The notes beneath the pieces were generated by a model. That model did no database searches. It saw only the letters and a list, made by a program, of their open reading frames with translations, and was not told the origin of the DNA. DNA of 64,000 nucleotides, taken from Cohnella sp. SGD-V74 (GTDB lineage Bacteria; Bacillota; Bacilli; Paenibacillales; Paenibacillaceae). Each line of letters begins with the position of its first letter. The stretch's first letter is position 1. Location: NCBI RefSeq assembly GCF_003001675.1, contig NZ_PVYW01000003.1:248001-312000 (forward strand). The letters are read 5' to 3'. The position numbers and the translations under genes were made by a program. Positions 33,188-42,057 of the stretch are shown in pieces.

Positions 33188-34141
33188 TCATTTCAGCGCT
33201 TGATAGATCGTCTCGACGTTATGCCGGTACATCCCCGCATAAGTTCCTTCAGGCGTGCCGGCATCGCCCATCGCGTCGGAGAACAGCTCGCCGCCCAGCT
33301 TGACGTCCAGTCCCTGCTTTTTGGCGCCTTCGATGACCGCATTGATCGACGCCGGGTTGATGCTGCTTTCCACGAAAACGGCCGGCACTTGATGCTCCAG
33401 CAGCAGCCCGATCGTATCCTCGATGTCCGACAGCCCGATTTCCGCCTCCGTGCTCAGCCCCTGCAAGCCGACCACCTCGATGTCCAGCATGCGGCCGAAG
33501 TAACCGAACGCGTCGTGCGCGGTGACGAGCACCCTTCTCTCCTGCGGAATTTGCGTCAGCTTCTCCGTCGCCTCCTGCTTAAGCGCGTCGAGTTCGGCGA
33601 AATATTTCGTCTTGTTGCTGTCGAAGTAATCGGCGTCCTCCGGCGAAGCCTCCTTCAGCTTCTCGGTTGCGGCCCCGAGCGCGTGCTTCCACAGGTCGAT
33701 GTCGAACCAGACGTGCGGGTCGGTCGCCCCTCCTTCGTCCTTCAAGAGCCGGTCCTCGGCTATGCCGTCGCTGATCGCCAGCACCGGCTTGCTCTTGCCG
33801 ATCTCCTCGAACACCTTGACCATATTGGCCTCCAAGTGAAGTCCGCTGTAGAAAATCACGTCTCCGCCTTCCAGCTTCCCGATATCCCCTTGTGTCGCGT
33901 TGTACAGATGCGGATCGACGCCCGGTCCCATCAGGCTTTGCACATTGACCCGGTCGCCTCCGATGACGGACATCGGCTCGGCGATTTGCGCGATTGTTGT
34001 CACGATGTCTATTTTTTCCCCTTTTGCCGCCTTGCTCTTGTCGTCGGATTCATTGGAACCGCACGCGGTCAGAGCCCCTAACAACGCCAACAGACATACT
34101 CCCGCAACCGCTTTTTTGCTTTTGAACAACCTTTTCTCCAC
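33188..34141 (-). CDS. mntA: Manganese-binding lipoprotein (cluster A-I binding protein)
   Basis: Binding protein of 317 residues with a lipoprotein signal (LGALTACG). Metal ligands are expected in GVDPHLY, TDPHVWFDIDLWKHAL, VTAHDAFGYFGRML and VESSINP. There is no histidine-rich loop, which favours manganese over zinc. Start GTG after AGGAGG. First gene of mntABCD, with an MntR-like box upstream. Confidence 0.92.
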   Translation of the reverse strand: MEKRLFKSKKAVAGVCLLALLGALTACGSNESDDKSKAAKGEKIDIVTTIAQIAEPMSVIGGDRVNVQSLMGPGVDPHLYNATQGDIGKLEGGDVIFYSGLHLEANMVKVFEEIGKSKPVLAISDGIAEDRLLKDEGGATDPHVWFDIDLWKHALGAATEKLKEASPEDADYFDSNKTKYFAELDALKQEATEKLTQIPQERRVLVTAHDAFGYFGRMLDIEVVGLQGLSTEAEIGLSDIEDTIGLLLEHQVPAVFVESSINPASINAVIEGAKKQGLDVKLGGELFSDAMGDAGTPEGTYAGMYRHNVETIYQALK

Positions 34142-34182
34142 TCTCTTTCTCCTCCTGATCCAATTGTGTACTCGGCGAAATA

Positions 34183-34200
34183 TTTTTACCTAATGCAAAA
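34183..34200. promoter_or_regulatory. MntR-like operator of mntABCD
   Basis: On the minus strand TTTTGCATTAGGTAAAAA, close to the TTTGC-x-TAAGG-type sites bound by MntR in Bacillus. It lies about 45 bp before mntA. Supports manganese repression of the operon. Confidence 0.65.
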
Positions 34201-34330
34201 CTTGTGTACGTGTTTAAAATAATTATCCCAGGGCAATTTGTCAACCGTTTCTTGTAAAAAAAGCAGCGATCCGAGTCGCTCTTGGCGGTCATGGAGTAGC
34301 TGGACTGCGTGAACCGGAGGTAAAACGGCA

Positions 34331-34382
34331 TAAAAAAAAGCGCAAGCCCAAGGGGATTATTCCCTTGAAACTTGCGCGTTTC
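34331..34382 (-). terminator. Terminator of the TetR/VOC unit
   Basis: GCGCAAG (34340-34346) pairs with CTTGCGC (34371-34377), with an inner CAAGGG/CCCTTG stem and eight T on the minus strand. Similar in sequence to terminators at 35745 and 60097. Confidence 0.85.
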
Positions 34383-34464
34383 GCCTCATTCGGCCCTGCA
34401 TGCTTAAAGCTCCGGCGAGCATGCCGTTGGCGGTTCGCCTGGCGCTGATCGGATCTGCCGGACT

Positions 34465-35088
34465 TTACCGGCCTTCCTCCCGCCCGGACGCATCGCTTTC
34501 TTGCCGCTTGACGCCATCCATGAACCATTCGATCGCTTTCATCGCGTCTTCCAGGGCGGACGGGTCGGCCGCTTCCCGGGAGGCCAGCCACAGCGATGTC
34601 TCGTTCAAAGCTCCCGACAGAAAATGCGTCGTCACTTCCAACGGAACCGCCTTCAGGTAGCCGAGCTCCTGCATAATTTCCAGTTGTCCGCGCAGCAGGC
34701 GCATGGAATGCTTCTGATCCATGGCCCTCCAGACCTCCCAGCCTAATATGGCGGGACCGTCGATCAGCATAATCCGTTTGTTGCGCGGCTCTACCGCGGC
34801 CAGCACAAAGGCGCGGCAGCCGAAGAACAGCTGCTCCCACACGTCGTCGCTTGCCGATGCCGCCTGCTCGATCCGTTCCGCCACTTCCTGCTGCACCGCT
34901 TCGAGCACCGTGCGAAACAAATCCTTCTTGTTGCGAAAATGGTGGTACACCGCGCCGCGCGTAATGTTCGCCTCTTGGACGACCGCCTCCAGCGCCGTGT
35001 CCGCGTAGCCCCGTTCGGTAAAATGCTCCCTGGCGATCTCGACCAACCGGCGAATCGTCTCCTGCGCTTCCTCTTTGCTCTTCCTCAT
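34465..35088 (-). CDS. TetR family transcriptional regulator
   Basis: Regulator of 207 residues. The N-terminal helix-turn-helix is AREHFTERGYADTALEAVVQEANITRGAVYHHFRNKKDLF. The ligand domain contains LFFGCRAFVLAAVEP and LIDGPAILGWEVWR. The ATG at 35088 avoids overlap with the upstream VOC gene. It likely represses the VOC-TetR unit through the palindrome at 35608-35628. Confidence 0.92.
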   Translation of the reverse strand: MRKSKEEAQETIRRLVEIAREHFTERGYADTALEAVVQEANITRGAVYHHFRNKKDLFRTVLEAVQQEVAERIEQAASASDDVWEQLFFGCRAFVLAAVEPRNKRIMLIDGPAILGWEVWRAMDQKHSMRLLRGQLEIMQELGYLKAVPLEVTTHFLSGALNETSLWLASREAADPSALEDAMKAIEWFMDGVKRQESDASGREEGR

Positions 35089-35116
35089 CGTACGCTCCGT
35101 CTGCCTCCGGAAATGT

Positions 35117-35566
35117 TCAACCTTGGCGTTCTTCCTCCGCATTCCATATCTCTTCCGAGTACTGTTTGCCGAACGATTCGGACGGAGGAATAATCTTGAT
35201 CACATCGATCAGTATACCATTCGGATCGGAAGTCAGGAAGTGACGCTGCCCGAAGTCCTCGTCGCGGATGTCCAGATGCAGAGGAAGCCCTGCCCCGCGT
35301 ATAAGCCGATCGTATTGGGCATCGACGTCGTCCGTCTCGAAGTTGAGAATCATCCCTCTCGCTTGCGTGCGATAAGCCTCCGGAATCGTCGGATGCGTAT
35401 AATCGATGATCGCCAGCTCGTAAGCCGCTCCGTCGCCTCCCGTCCTTAAGCTCACATACCAGTCCGCTTCGAACACCGTCTCGAACCCGAAATGCCCGAC
35501 GTAAAAAGCGGATGTCTCCTGCACCTTGTCCGTCATAATAACGGGATAAAAGCTGTTTGTCTTCAT
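35117..35566 (-). CDS. VOC (glyoxalase/bleomycin-resistance fold) protein
   Basis: Protein of 149 residues with two beta-alpha-beta-beta-beta modules: [37 protein letters not shown] and [25 protein letters not shown], ending in [16 protein letters not shown]. Function may be dioxygenase, isomerase or drug sequestration. Upstream of and likely co-transcribed with tetR. Confidence 0.88.
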   Translation of the reverse strand: MKTNSFYPVIMTDKVQETSAFYVGHFGFETVFEADWYVSLRTGGDGAAYELAIIDYTHPTIPEAYRTQARGMILNFETDDVDAQYDRLIRGAGLPLHLDIRDEDFGQRHFLTSDPNGILIDVIKIIPPSESFGKQYSEEIWNAEEERQG

Positions 35567-35607
35567 AATTGCAGTCTCCTCTCGATTATCGATTCTTTGT
35601 TAATTTA

Positions 35608-35628
35608 ACATACATACTGTATGTATGT
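35608..35628. promoter_or_regulatory. TetR-type operator
   Basis: Perfect palindrome with 10-bp arms ACATACATAC and GTATGTATGT around a single T, 42 bp before the VOC gene. Typical of TetR regulators that control a neighbouring VOC gene. Confidence 0.75.
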
Positions 35629-35640
35629 AAATAGACAATC

Positions 35641-35744
35641 GAATTCCGCTCATACGAAGCACATTGTTCTATGAAATCGAGTATCGTCCCCGAAATTCTG
35701 CTCAAACGAAGGACACTGTTCTAAGAAATCGAGTATCGTCCACA
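35641..35744. repeat. Two-copy 52-bp direct repeat
   Basis: Two adjacent diverged copies sharing AAATCGAGTATCGTCC and CATTGTTCT/CACTGTTCT, period 52 bp. Intergenic, between the TetR operator and the aldo/keto reductase terminator. Confidence 0.8.
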
Positions 35745-35794
35745 GAAAAAACGCAAGTTCCGGGGCGATAGAGCCCTGAAACTGCGTTTTTTTC
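35745..35794. terminator. Terminator of aldo/keto reductase
   Basis: ACGCAAGTTC and CGGGGC pair with AGCCCTG and AACTGCGT, flanked by A6 and T7. Bidirectional in form; the gene it serves ends at 35882 on the minus strand. Confidence 0.8.
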
Positions 35795-35881
35795 CTCATT
35801 GCCATTCCTAATCCTGGACCGTATCCTCGGCTGTCCTACACAGTTAGAATCAACTCATTGGGACGGCGCCCTGTCTTCCCT

Positions 35882-36871
35882 TTACCAGGCGTAAGCCTGA
35901 GGAGCCGACCCTCCCGGTCCCGGGAAAATCTCGTCGATGCGCTTCAACACGTCGTCCGACAGTTCGAGATCGACGACGCGCAAAGCGCCTTCGAGCTGGC
36001 CGAGCGTGCGCGGCCCGATAATCGGCGCCGTCATCGCCGGATGAACGAGCGTCCAAGCGAGCGCCACGTTCGCATCACTCTCTCCGATGTCGCGGCACAG
36101 CGCCCCGAACGCTTCCAACTGCGCCCGATGGCGCTCCACGCGCTCCGGATTGCCGGCCCGCTTGGAGCCTTCGACCGGCCTCAGCGCATGTCCGCTCAGC
36201 AGGCCGCCGTCCAGCGGGCTCCACGCGATGACGCCGATGCCCAGCTCCTCCGCCGCAGGCAGCACTTCCAGCTCCGGCAAGCGGCACAGCAGGCTGTACT
36301 TGTGCTGCTCACTCACCAGACCGAGCGTCCGGCTCGCCTTGGCCTCGTACTGCGCCTTGACCAGGTCGCGGCCGGCGAAATTGCTCGATCCGACATAACC
36401 GATTTTGCCTTGATGGATCGCTACGCCGAACGCTTCCCACAGCTCGTCCCAGCTTACGTTGCGATCGACGTGATGCATTTGATAGAGTTCAATATGATCG
36501 GTCTGGAGCCGCTTAAGCGATCCTTCCAGATGACGACGAAGCTTGTAGGCGGACAGGCCGGCCTCGCTGTTCGGGCCGTCCGTCTCGTCGCTCATATCGC
36601 CGTAAAACTTCGTCGCCAGCACGACTTTCTCGCGCCTTCCCCCGCCTTGAGCGAACCAGCGGCCGATGATTTCCTCGGTCCGGCCGGCGTTTTTGCCCCA
36701 GCCGTAGATGTTGGCCGTATCGAAGAAATTGATTCCCGCGTCCAGCGCGGCGTCCATGATGCGGAAAGCTTCCTTCTCGTCCGTATCGACTCCGAAGTTC
36801 ATCGTTCCCAGACACAGCTTGCTGACTTTCAGGCCGGATCGGCCCAAACGAGCGTATTTCATTTTCCCCAC
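35882..36871 (-). CDS. Aldo/keto reductase
   Basis: Reductase of 329 residues, distinct from the one at 28652. Catalytic residues are in FFDTANIYGWG, ATKFYGDM and YQMHHVD; cofactor binding in AWSPLDGGLLSGH and IIGPRTLGQLEGAL. It starts with GTG at 36871, 7 nt after GAGGAG, although an ATG three codons later is possible. Substrate unknown. It lies 25 nt after the FAD-linked oxidase gene, possibly in one operon. Confidence 0.9.
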   Translation of the reverse strand: MGKMKYARLGRSGLKVSKLCLGTMNFGVDTDEKEAFRIMDAALDAGINFFDTANIYGWGKNAGRTEEIIGRWFAQGGGRREKVVLATKFYGDMSDETDGPNSEAGLSAYKLRRHLEGSLKRLQTDHIELYQMHHVDRNVSWDELWEAFGVAIHQGKIGYVGSSNFAGRDLVKAQYEAKASRTLGLVSEQHKYSLLCRLPELEVLPAAEELGIGVIAWSPLDGGLLSGHALRPVEGSKRAGNPERVERHRAQLEAFGALCRDIGESDANVALAWTLVHPAMTAPIIGPRTLGQLEGALRVVDLELSDDVLKRIDEIFPGPGGSAPQAYAW

Positions 36872-36895
36872 GCGCCTCTCCTCGAATGTTCTTCC

Positions 36896-38170
36896 CTATC
36901 CATTGTAACTTTCAAATAGATATCGATTCAAGAAAGCGTTGCGAAATTTGCCCTGCGAGTCGAAACGGGCGGCCAGCTCCCGGAAATCGGGCAATTTCGG
37001 ATAAAGAGATTGGACGCGCGAAGGCTCCATCGTGAACAGCTTGGCCCAGTGAGGCCGCGCCCCGAACGGCTCGAGCTTGCTTTCGATCAGCGGCAGCACT
37101 TGCCGAACCGCCTCCCAGTCCGGCTTCCACGTAAAATGAATGCCCGCCGAGTTTTGCTTGTAGTTCGGGCTCATCCAGAGCTCGTCCCCCGCAATCGTAC
37201 GAATCTCGGACACGTACAGCAACGGGGATATCCTCTCTCTGATGTCGGCTATCGCGCCAAGAGCCCGATAGACTTGATCCCGCGGGACGAAATATTCGCT
37301 CTGCAGCTCCTCTCCCGCGCTCGGGGTAAACTCCATCTTGAAATGCGCCAGCCGCTCGTGCCACGGTCCGGCAACGCCCATCTGCTCGCTGCAATTGTGA
37401 ACGGGCTGCCCCGGCACGGGATGAAGCGGCTGAGTTGCCCTCTTCGCTCCGTAAAGCTCGGGTCCGGCAGGGGTGAATTGGCCGTCCGCCGCCGTTCGCT
37501 TCACCCACACTTGGTTGATCGCCGTATCCTTCCAGTCTGTGAAAAGGCTTACACTGTAGCCGGAGAAAAAAATGTCGTCCGCATGCTTCTCCAGCTGCGA
37601 GAGAGGCAAATTTTCATAGACGGTTTGGCTCACCTCGAAGGCAGGAACGACGTCCAGCGTCAGCTTCGTCACGACTCCCAACGCGCCCAGCCCGACGACC
37701 GCTCCCGCGAAGCCGCCGTCCTGCCCGTCCCGCGACAGCGCGACCGTCTCCCCGTCGGCGTTAACGATCTCCAGCGCCCTCACCGCCGTAGAGAGATTGC
37801 CGTTGCGGTTCCCGGAGCCGTGAGTGGCCGTCGCGCATGCGCCGGCTACGCTAATGTGCGGCAGCGACGCCAGATTGTGCAGCGCATAGCCGTTGTCGTT
37901 CAAATAGCCGCACAGCTCTCCATAGCGAATGCCCGCTTCGACCGTAACCGTCCCGCTCTCTCTGTCCAGACCGACGATCCGGTTCAACTTCGAGAGCGAG
38001 AGATGGCTCCCGTCGGTATCGGGAATGCCGTTAAACGAATGACGCGTGCCGAGCGCCTTGATCGTGCGGCTGCGGGCGACCAGCTCTTGAACTTGTTCGA
38101 TGTTGTCCGGCGCATGGAGCTCCGAAGCGCCATACCGATAATTTCCAGCCCAGTTTCGTTCGTTTCCCAC
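36896..38170 (-). CDS. FAD-linked oxidase, sugar-lactone/alditol oxidase type
   Basis: Protein of 424 residues. The PCMH-type FAD domain contains RTIKALGTRHSFNGIPDTDG, ASLPHISVAGACATATHGSGNRNGNLSTAVRALEIV and VVGLGALGVVTKLTLDV; the TATHGSG motif carries the expected flavin-binding histidine. The C-terminal HPHWAKLF-like motif (ARPHWAKLFTM) is that of the arabinono-lactone/alditol oxidase family. GTG at 38170, 9 nt after GGGAG, is chosen; no secretion signal remains with this start. Confidence 0.9.
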   Translation of the reverse strand: MGNERNWAGNYRYGASELHAPDNIEQVQELVARSRTIKALGTRHSFNGIPDTDGSHLSLSKLNRIVGLDRESGTVTVEAGIRYGELCGYLNDNGYALHNLASLPHISVAGACATATHGSGNRNGNLSTAVRALEIVNADGETVALSRDGQDGGFAGAVVGLGALGVVTKLTLDVVPAFEVSQTVYENLPLSQLEKHADDIFFSGYSVSLFTDWKDTAINQVWVKRTAADGQFTPAGPELYGAKRATQPLHPVPGQPVHNCSEQMGVAGPWHERLAHFKMEFTPSAGEELQSEYFVPRDQVYRALGAIADIRERISPLLYVSEIRTIAGDELWMSPNYKQNSAGIHFTWKPDWEAVRQVLPLIESKLEPFGARPHWAKLFTMEPSRVQSLYPKLPDFRELAARFDSQGKFRNAFLNRYLFESYNG

Positions 38171-38285
38171 GTTTTCACGCTCCCTATCGGACTTAGGCCC
38201 GTCTCCCTTTCCACCAGCAGAGACGCAGCCGCCAACGCTAGTATACCAACTGTCGACGGCCAGCAATAGGGGCTATTCTATTCGG

Positions 38286-39413
38286 CTAAAACTTGTAGGC
38301 GACGATGCTCTCGACTGTTCCGCCCGGAGGCGTGTATTTCAAATAATAGGAGACCGAATCGTCGTTCCAGTAAGCGAGGCGCGACACCGAAGCGTGCAGC
38401 GAATCCCGCAAAATGTAACGGCCGTTCGCTAGCTGCGTCCCGTCCAGCTCCGCCTGATACACGTGGTCGTTGTTCTCGTCCCTCGTATGGAACAGCAGCT
38501 TCTTGCCGTCCGGAGACAGACTGTAGGAGACGCCGACGTCCAAGCCGTCGATTCTCGTCCCCAGCACGAGCGACGAGACTTCCCGAGTTTGCGGATCGTA
38601 GACGAACAACCCGTTCTCTCGATCGTAGGTCCCGTTGAACATCAACTCGCCGCCGGGCAAAAAGCGGTAATCCCCGATCGAATCGCGCGCCTTCCCTCCG
38701 GGAAAATCCAAATATAGCTCGGCCTCTCCCCCGTCCGGCGAAAATCTGTAGATGGCGTTATCCTTGTCCGCAAACGAACCGTCCACATAGATATATCCGC
38801 CGTAATAGCGCGGATTGCCGTAGCTGTAGCCGTATTTCGACGTATCGAAGATTTTCTTCAAATCCGCCCATTTCGCTTCTCCGCTTGCCGGCCGAATGAG
38901 ACCGATTATACCGGGCACGCCGCCGATCACGTACTCGCCTTCCGGGTCGGCGAAGCTCCAGCGGGAGTTCGCTTCCGCGCCGTCCAGCACCCACGTCTCC
39001 CCGCTCTCCAGATCGCTGACGTAATGCCGCCCGTCCCGCTCGTACAACGACCGCCGTCCGTCCTCGGACACCTCCGACGCGCGCGTTTCCGACACTTTCC
39101 GAGGCTCATCCAGCCGTTCCAGTTCCGCCTTGTACAAGCCATCCGCCCGGTTAAACAGCATGCTTCCTTCGCGAACGTTCAGCACCTCTTCGAACCGCAC
39201 CCGGTCTGGCAGCTCGACCGGGTCGCCTTGAATCAGGGGCAGCTTCTTCGCCTGGAGCTCCGATTTTACGTCGCTGCTTAAAACAAAGCTGCTCTCCCCG
39301 GTATGGCCGACCGCCTGCGCGGCGCATCCGCTCAGCGCGAACGCCAGAGCGACCGTACCCGCGCGTCCGAGCTTGCGCCATCCGCCGCCTCTTTTTCCGC
39401 ATTCCATCGTCAT
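38286..39413 (-). CDS. Lipoprotein with beta-propeller-like repeats
   Basis: Protein of about 375 residues with a lipoprotein signal (LGRAGTVALAFALSGC). The body has repeated TolB-like strands such as SEDGRRSLYERDGRHYVSDLESGE, YRFSPDGGEAELYLDFPGG and YSLSPDGKKLLFHTRDENNDHVY, suggesting a beta-propeller. I do not recognise a specific function. It sits just upstream of, and on the same strand as, the FAD oxidase, and downstream of a two-component system on the same strand. Confidence 0.75.
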   Translation of the reverse strand: MTMECGKRGGGWRKLGRAGTVALAFALSGCAAQAVGHTGESSFVLSSDVKSELQAKKLPLIQGDPVELPDRVRFEEVLNVREGSMLFNRADGLYKAELERLDEPRKVSETRASEVSEDGRRSLYERDGRHYVSDLESGETWVLDGAEANSRWSFADPEGEYVIGGVPGIIGLIRPASGEAKWADLKKIFDTSKYGYSYGNPRYYGGYIYVDGSFADKDNAIYRFSPDGGEAELYLDFPGGKARDSIGDYRFLPGGELMFNGTYDRENGLFVYDPQTREVSSLVLGTRIDGLDVGVSYSLSPDGKKLLFHTRDENNDHVYQAELDGTQLANGRYILRDSLHASVSRLAYWNDDSVSYYLKYTPPGGTVESIVAYKF

Positions 39414-39510
39414 CTTCTTCCATCCCTTCTGAATCGTTTCGGCGCCCCGTCTCATTAACGGCTTGCACGGTTCGCCCGCTCCTGTAATCTATCGCACGGA
39501 TATAGACAAT

Positions 39511-41052
39511 TCAGGCGGAGTTGTTGCCAACTTGCGACCGCAGCGGCAGCCTGATCTCCAAAACGACGGCGGCAGGACGAAGCGTCAGCGCGACGGAGCC
39601 GCGATGGAGCTCGACGATTTGTTTGCAGATTGCAAGGCCGAGCCCGACGCTCCCTCGCTCCTTGGAGCCCGAGGAACCGCTGCGGTAGAACGGCTCGAAC
39701 GCCAGGTCCGCTTCGAAACGATGTCCGGGCTCGATCTCGTTGGCGATCGTCAGGACCGCCTCGGCGCCGACGGACGACAGCTCGGCTTCGATGACGCTGT
39801 CGGGCTTGCCGTATTTAATCGCGTTGTCCAAAACATTGTCCCATACTTTGCGCAGCTCGTCGGCATCCCCGCTTGCGACGAGCGGCTCCAGCCGGCAGCG
39901 AATGCGCTGCCCGCGCTCTTCCGCCTTCAGCCGCATCGCTTCCGCCGCATCGCCGATCGAATCTTCGAGCCGGACGGCTTCGTCGCGGCGATCCGCCGCA
40001 TCGAACTCCCGCTTGGAATGCTCGATAATGTCCAGCATCATCCGATGCAGACGCCCGGACTCCCGGTGAATGCGGCCGGCCGCGTTACGCAGGAACGCCG
40101 GATCGTCGAAGTCGGGAGCTTGCAGTATTTGCGCATAGCCGGAGATCGTCGTCAGCGGCGTCTTCAATTCGTGGGTCACGTTGCGAAAGAAGCTTCGCCG
40201 GTTGCCCTCCAGGGCGACGACTTTGTTTCTCTCCGCCACGAGCGCCTCCATCTGCTCTTCCAGCTTGCCTCTCATCTCCTCGAAGCTCTTCGACAGCACC
40301 GCGATTTCGCTGCTCGCGGGAGGAATGCGCAGCGAATTGAAGCGGCCTTCGCCGAATTGCCGCATCGCGAAAGCAAGCTCGGACAGCGGTCGGGTCAGCC
40401 TGCGCGCGAAAGACCAGGCGAGCGCGGCCAACAACGCCCACAGCGCGAGCGAAAAGCCGATCAAGCTCTGCAGAACGACGGCGTCCCGGCGGAACGTCCC
40501 GGTGTAATCGGCGGTTAATCTGAGAAACCCAGCCGTCTCGTCCAGCGCGTATACCGGAAGCGTCAGCACGGCCAGGCTCTCCCCGCGGTCGTGATGCAGG
40601 CTGACGACGGATTGATTTTGCGCCGCGGCGGCCAAGTCGCTTGCCGCCGACCGCAGCAGCGCCGGCGAAGGCTTGGATTGCACCAGCACGTATCCTCCGT
40701 CCATCGGCAAGCTTTCGGCCTGGAACGTCCCGTCCGGCCCGTAGTAAGCCGCCCGGACATTGCCGCTCAGGCTGAGCGCGCGAATCAGCGTCTCGGGGTG
40801 CCCGGACGACGATCGCTCCGGCCGAACGTCGTTCAGCGTCAAGTAATAATCGATATGATCATAGACAAGCGACTGCAGCCGCTTCATCTCGTCGGCGATC
40901 GACGCTTGCGTATGCTGCTTCAAAAGATGGGACATATAGCCGTAAAAGCCCAGAGCCGCCACCGCGAACAGCAGTGCGATGCCGATCAGAAATTTGCGCC
41001 TCAGCGGACCGCTGCCTTCCCGGGGTTTGCGCCGAAGTTTCCCCGTCAGCAC
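39511..41052 (-). CDS. Sensor histidine kinase
   Basis: Kinase of 513 residues. A membrane helix (FLIGIALLFAVAALGFYGYM), an extracytoplasmic domain of about 170 residues, a second helix, HAMP, then the phosphoacceptor FRNVTHELKTPLTTISGYAQIL and ATP-binding boxes (NVLDNAIKYGK, GSVGLGLAICKQIVELHRG). GTG at 41052 follows AAGGAG and overlaps the response regulator stop by 7 nt. Confidence 0.93.
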   Translation of the reverse strand: MLTGKLRRKPREGSGPLRRKFLIGIALLFAVAALGFYGYMSHLLKQHTQASIADEMKRLQSLVYDHIDYYLTLNDVRPERSSSGHPETLIRALSLSGNVRAAYYGPDGTFQAESLPMDGGYVLVQSKPSPALLRSAASDLAAAAQNQSVVSLHHDRGESLAVLTLPVYALDETAGFLRLTADYTGTFRRDAVVLQSLIGFSLALWALLAALAWSFARRLTRPLSELAFAMRQFGEGRFNSLRIPPASSEIAVLSKSFEEMRGKLEEQMEALVAERNKVVALEGNRRSFFRNVTHELKTPLTTISGYAQILQAPDFDDPAFLRNAAGRIHRESGRLHRMMLDIIEHSKREFDAADRRDEAVRLEDSIGDAAEAMRLKAEERGQRIRCRLEPLVASGDADELRKVWDNVLDNAIKYGKPDSVIEAELSSVGAEAVLTIANEIEPGHRFEADLAFEPFYRSGSSGSKERGSVGLGLAICKQIVELHRGSVALTLRPAAVVLEIRLPLRSQVGNNSA

Positions 41053-41747
41053 GTGCGGCTCCTTCCCCGCCACTTGTAGCCGATTCCGAACACCGTCTCG
41101 ATAAGCGGCTCCTCCAGCTTTTTGCGGATTCGCTGAACATGGACGTCGACGGTGCGCAAGTCCCCGTCGTAGTCCATCTCCCACACCTGGTCCAATATCT
41201 CCTCTCTGGAGAACACCCGGTTGGGGTGATCGCGCAGCAGCAGAAGCAGCTCGTATTCCTTCGGCTTAAGCTTGATCGGACTTCCGTCCCGGTACACCGC
41301 GTAGCCCGGCCGATCCAGCTCCAGCCTGTCCGACAAAGCGACGAGGCCGGACGCCCGGGAGCCGCCGTCCCTCTCGATGTCCCTTCTTCGCAGCACCGCC
41401 CGAATCCGGGCGATCACCTCGCGGATTTCGAACGGTTTGGTCATGTAATCGTCCGCTCCGAGCTCCAGCCCGAGCACCTTGTCTACGAGATCGTGGCGCG
41501 CCGTCAGAAGGAGAATCGGAATCCGGACATTCGAAGACACTTTTCTGCACAGGTCAAAGCCGTCCGCGTCGGGCAGGTTGACGTCCAGCAGAAGGACGTC
41601 CGGCGCGAAGCGCTCCAGCAGCTCCATGCCTTCCTCTCCCGTCGCGGCGGCTCTCGCGTGAAATCCTTCCCGCCTCAGCGCGTACACGAGAATGTCGCGA
41701 ATCGACTCCTCGTCTTCGATCGCCAGCACTTTAATCGCATCCGTCAA
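41046..41747 (-). CDS. OmpR-type response regulator
   Basis: Regulator of 233 residues. Receiver domain IKVLAIEDEESIRDIL with phospho-acceptor Asp in DVLLLDVNLPDADG and Lys in DDYMTKPF; winged-helix output ending RTVDVHVQRIRKKLEEPLIETVFGIGYKW. It starts with TTG at 41747, 8 nt after AAAGGAG; the frame reaching 41879 runs into the foldback element. Co-transcribed with the kinase. Confidence 0.93.
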   Translation of the reverse strand: MTDAIKVLAIEDEESIRDILVYALRREGFHARAAATGEEGMELLERFAPDVLLLDVNLPDADGFDLCRKVSSNVRIPILLLTARHDLVDKVLGLELGADDYMTKPFEIREVIARIRAVLRRRDIERDGGSRASGLVALSDRLELDRPGYAVYRDGSPIKLKPKEYELLLLLRDHPNRVFSREEILDQVWEMDYDGDLRTVDVHVQRIRKKLEEPLIETVFGIGYKWRGRSRTC

Positions 41748-41822
41748 CGACAAAGCTCCTTTATCCGTTAATGGATCAAGTATAGCAAATAAATGTTGCC
41801 AACTTTTAAACCTCCGCGAGCG

Positions 41823-42044
41823 AAAGGGGCTGTCCCATAAGTAGAGTCGTACCAGATTATCGATGAAAAAGAAGGGCATCTATCTCCCGGAGACTGCCTC
41901 ATACGGTCCTGAAATGACCCTGTTGCGGGTCTATCCATTCGAAATTTCAGGATCGTATAGCATCGGAGGGAGATAGATGCCCCTGACATCCTTCCATCGA
42001 TAATCGTTCGGTACGGCTTTATTTACTTATGGGACGGCCCCTTT
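41823..42044. repeat. Foldback element, family A, copy 2
   Basis: A 222-bp inverted repeat with ends AAAGGGGCTGTCCCATAAGT and complement (one mismatch). Arms GGGCATCTATCTCCC/GGGAGATAGATGCCC pair exactly, as do TCCTGAAAT/ATTTCAGGA. Compared with copy 1 the arm sequence differs but stays paired, while the unpaired segments CTGCCTCATACG and GTATAGCATCGGAGG are identical. It begins 13 nt after the PhyH stop codon. Confidence 0.9.
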
Positions 42045-42057
42045 GCCAGAGAACCGT

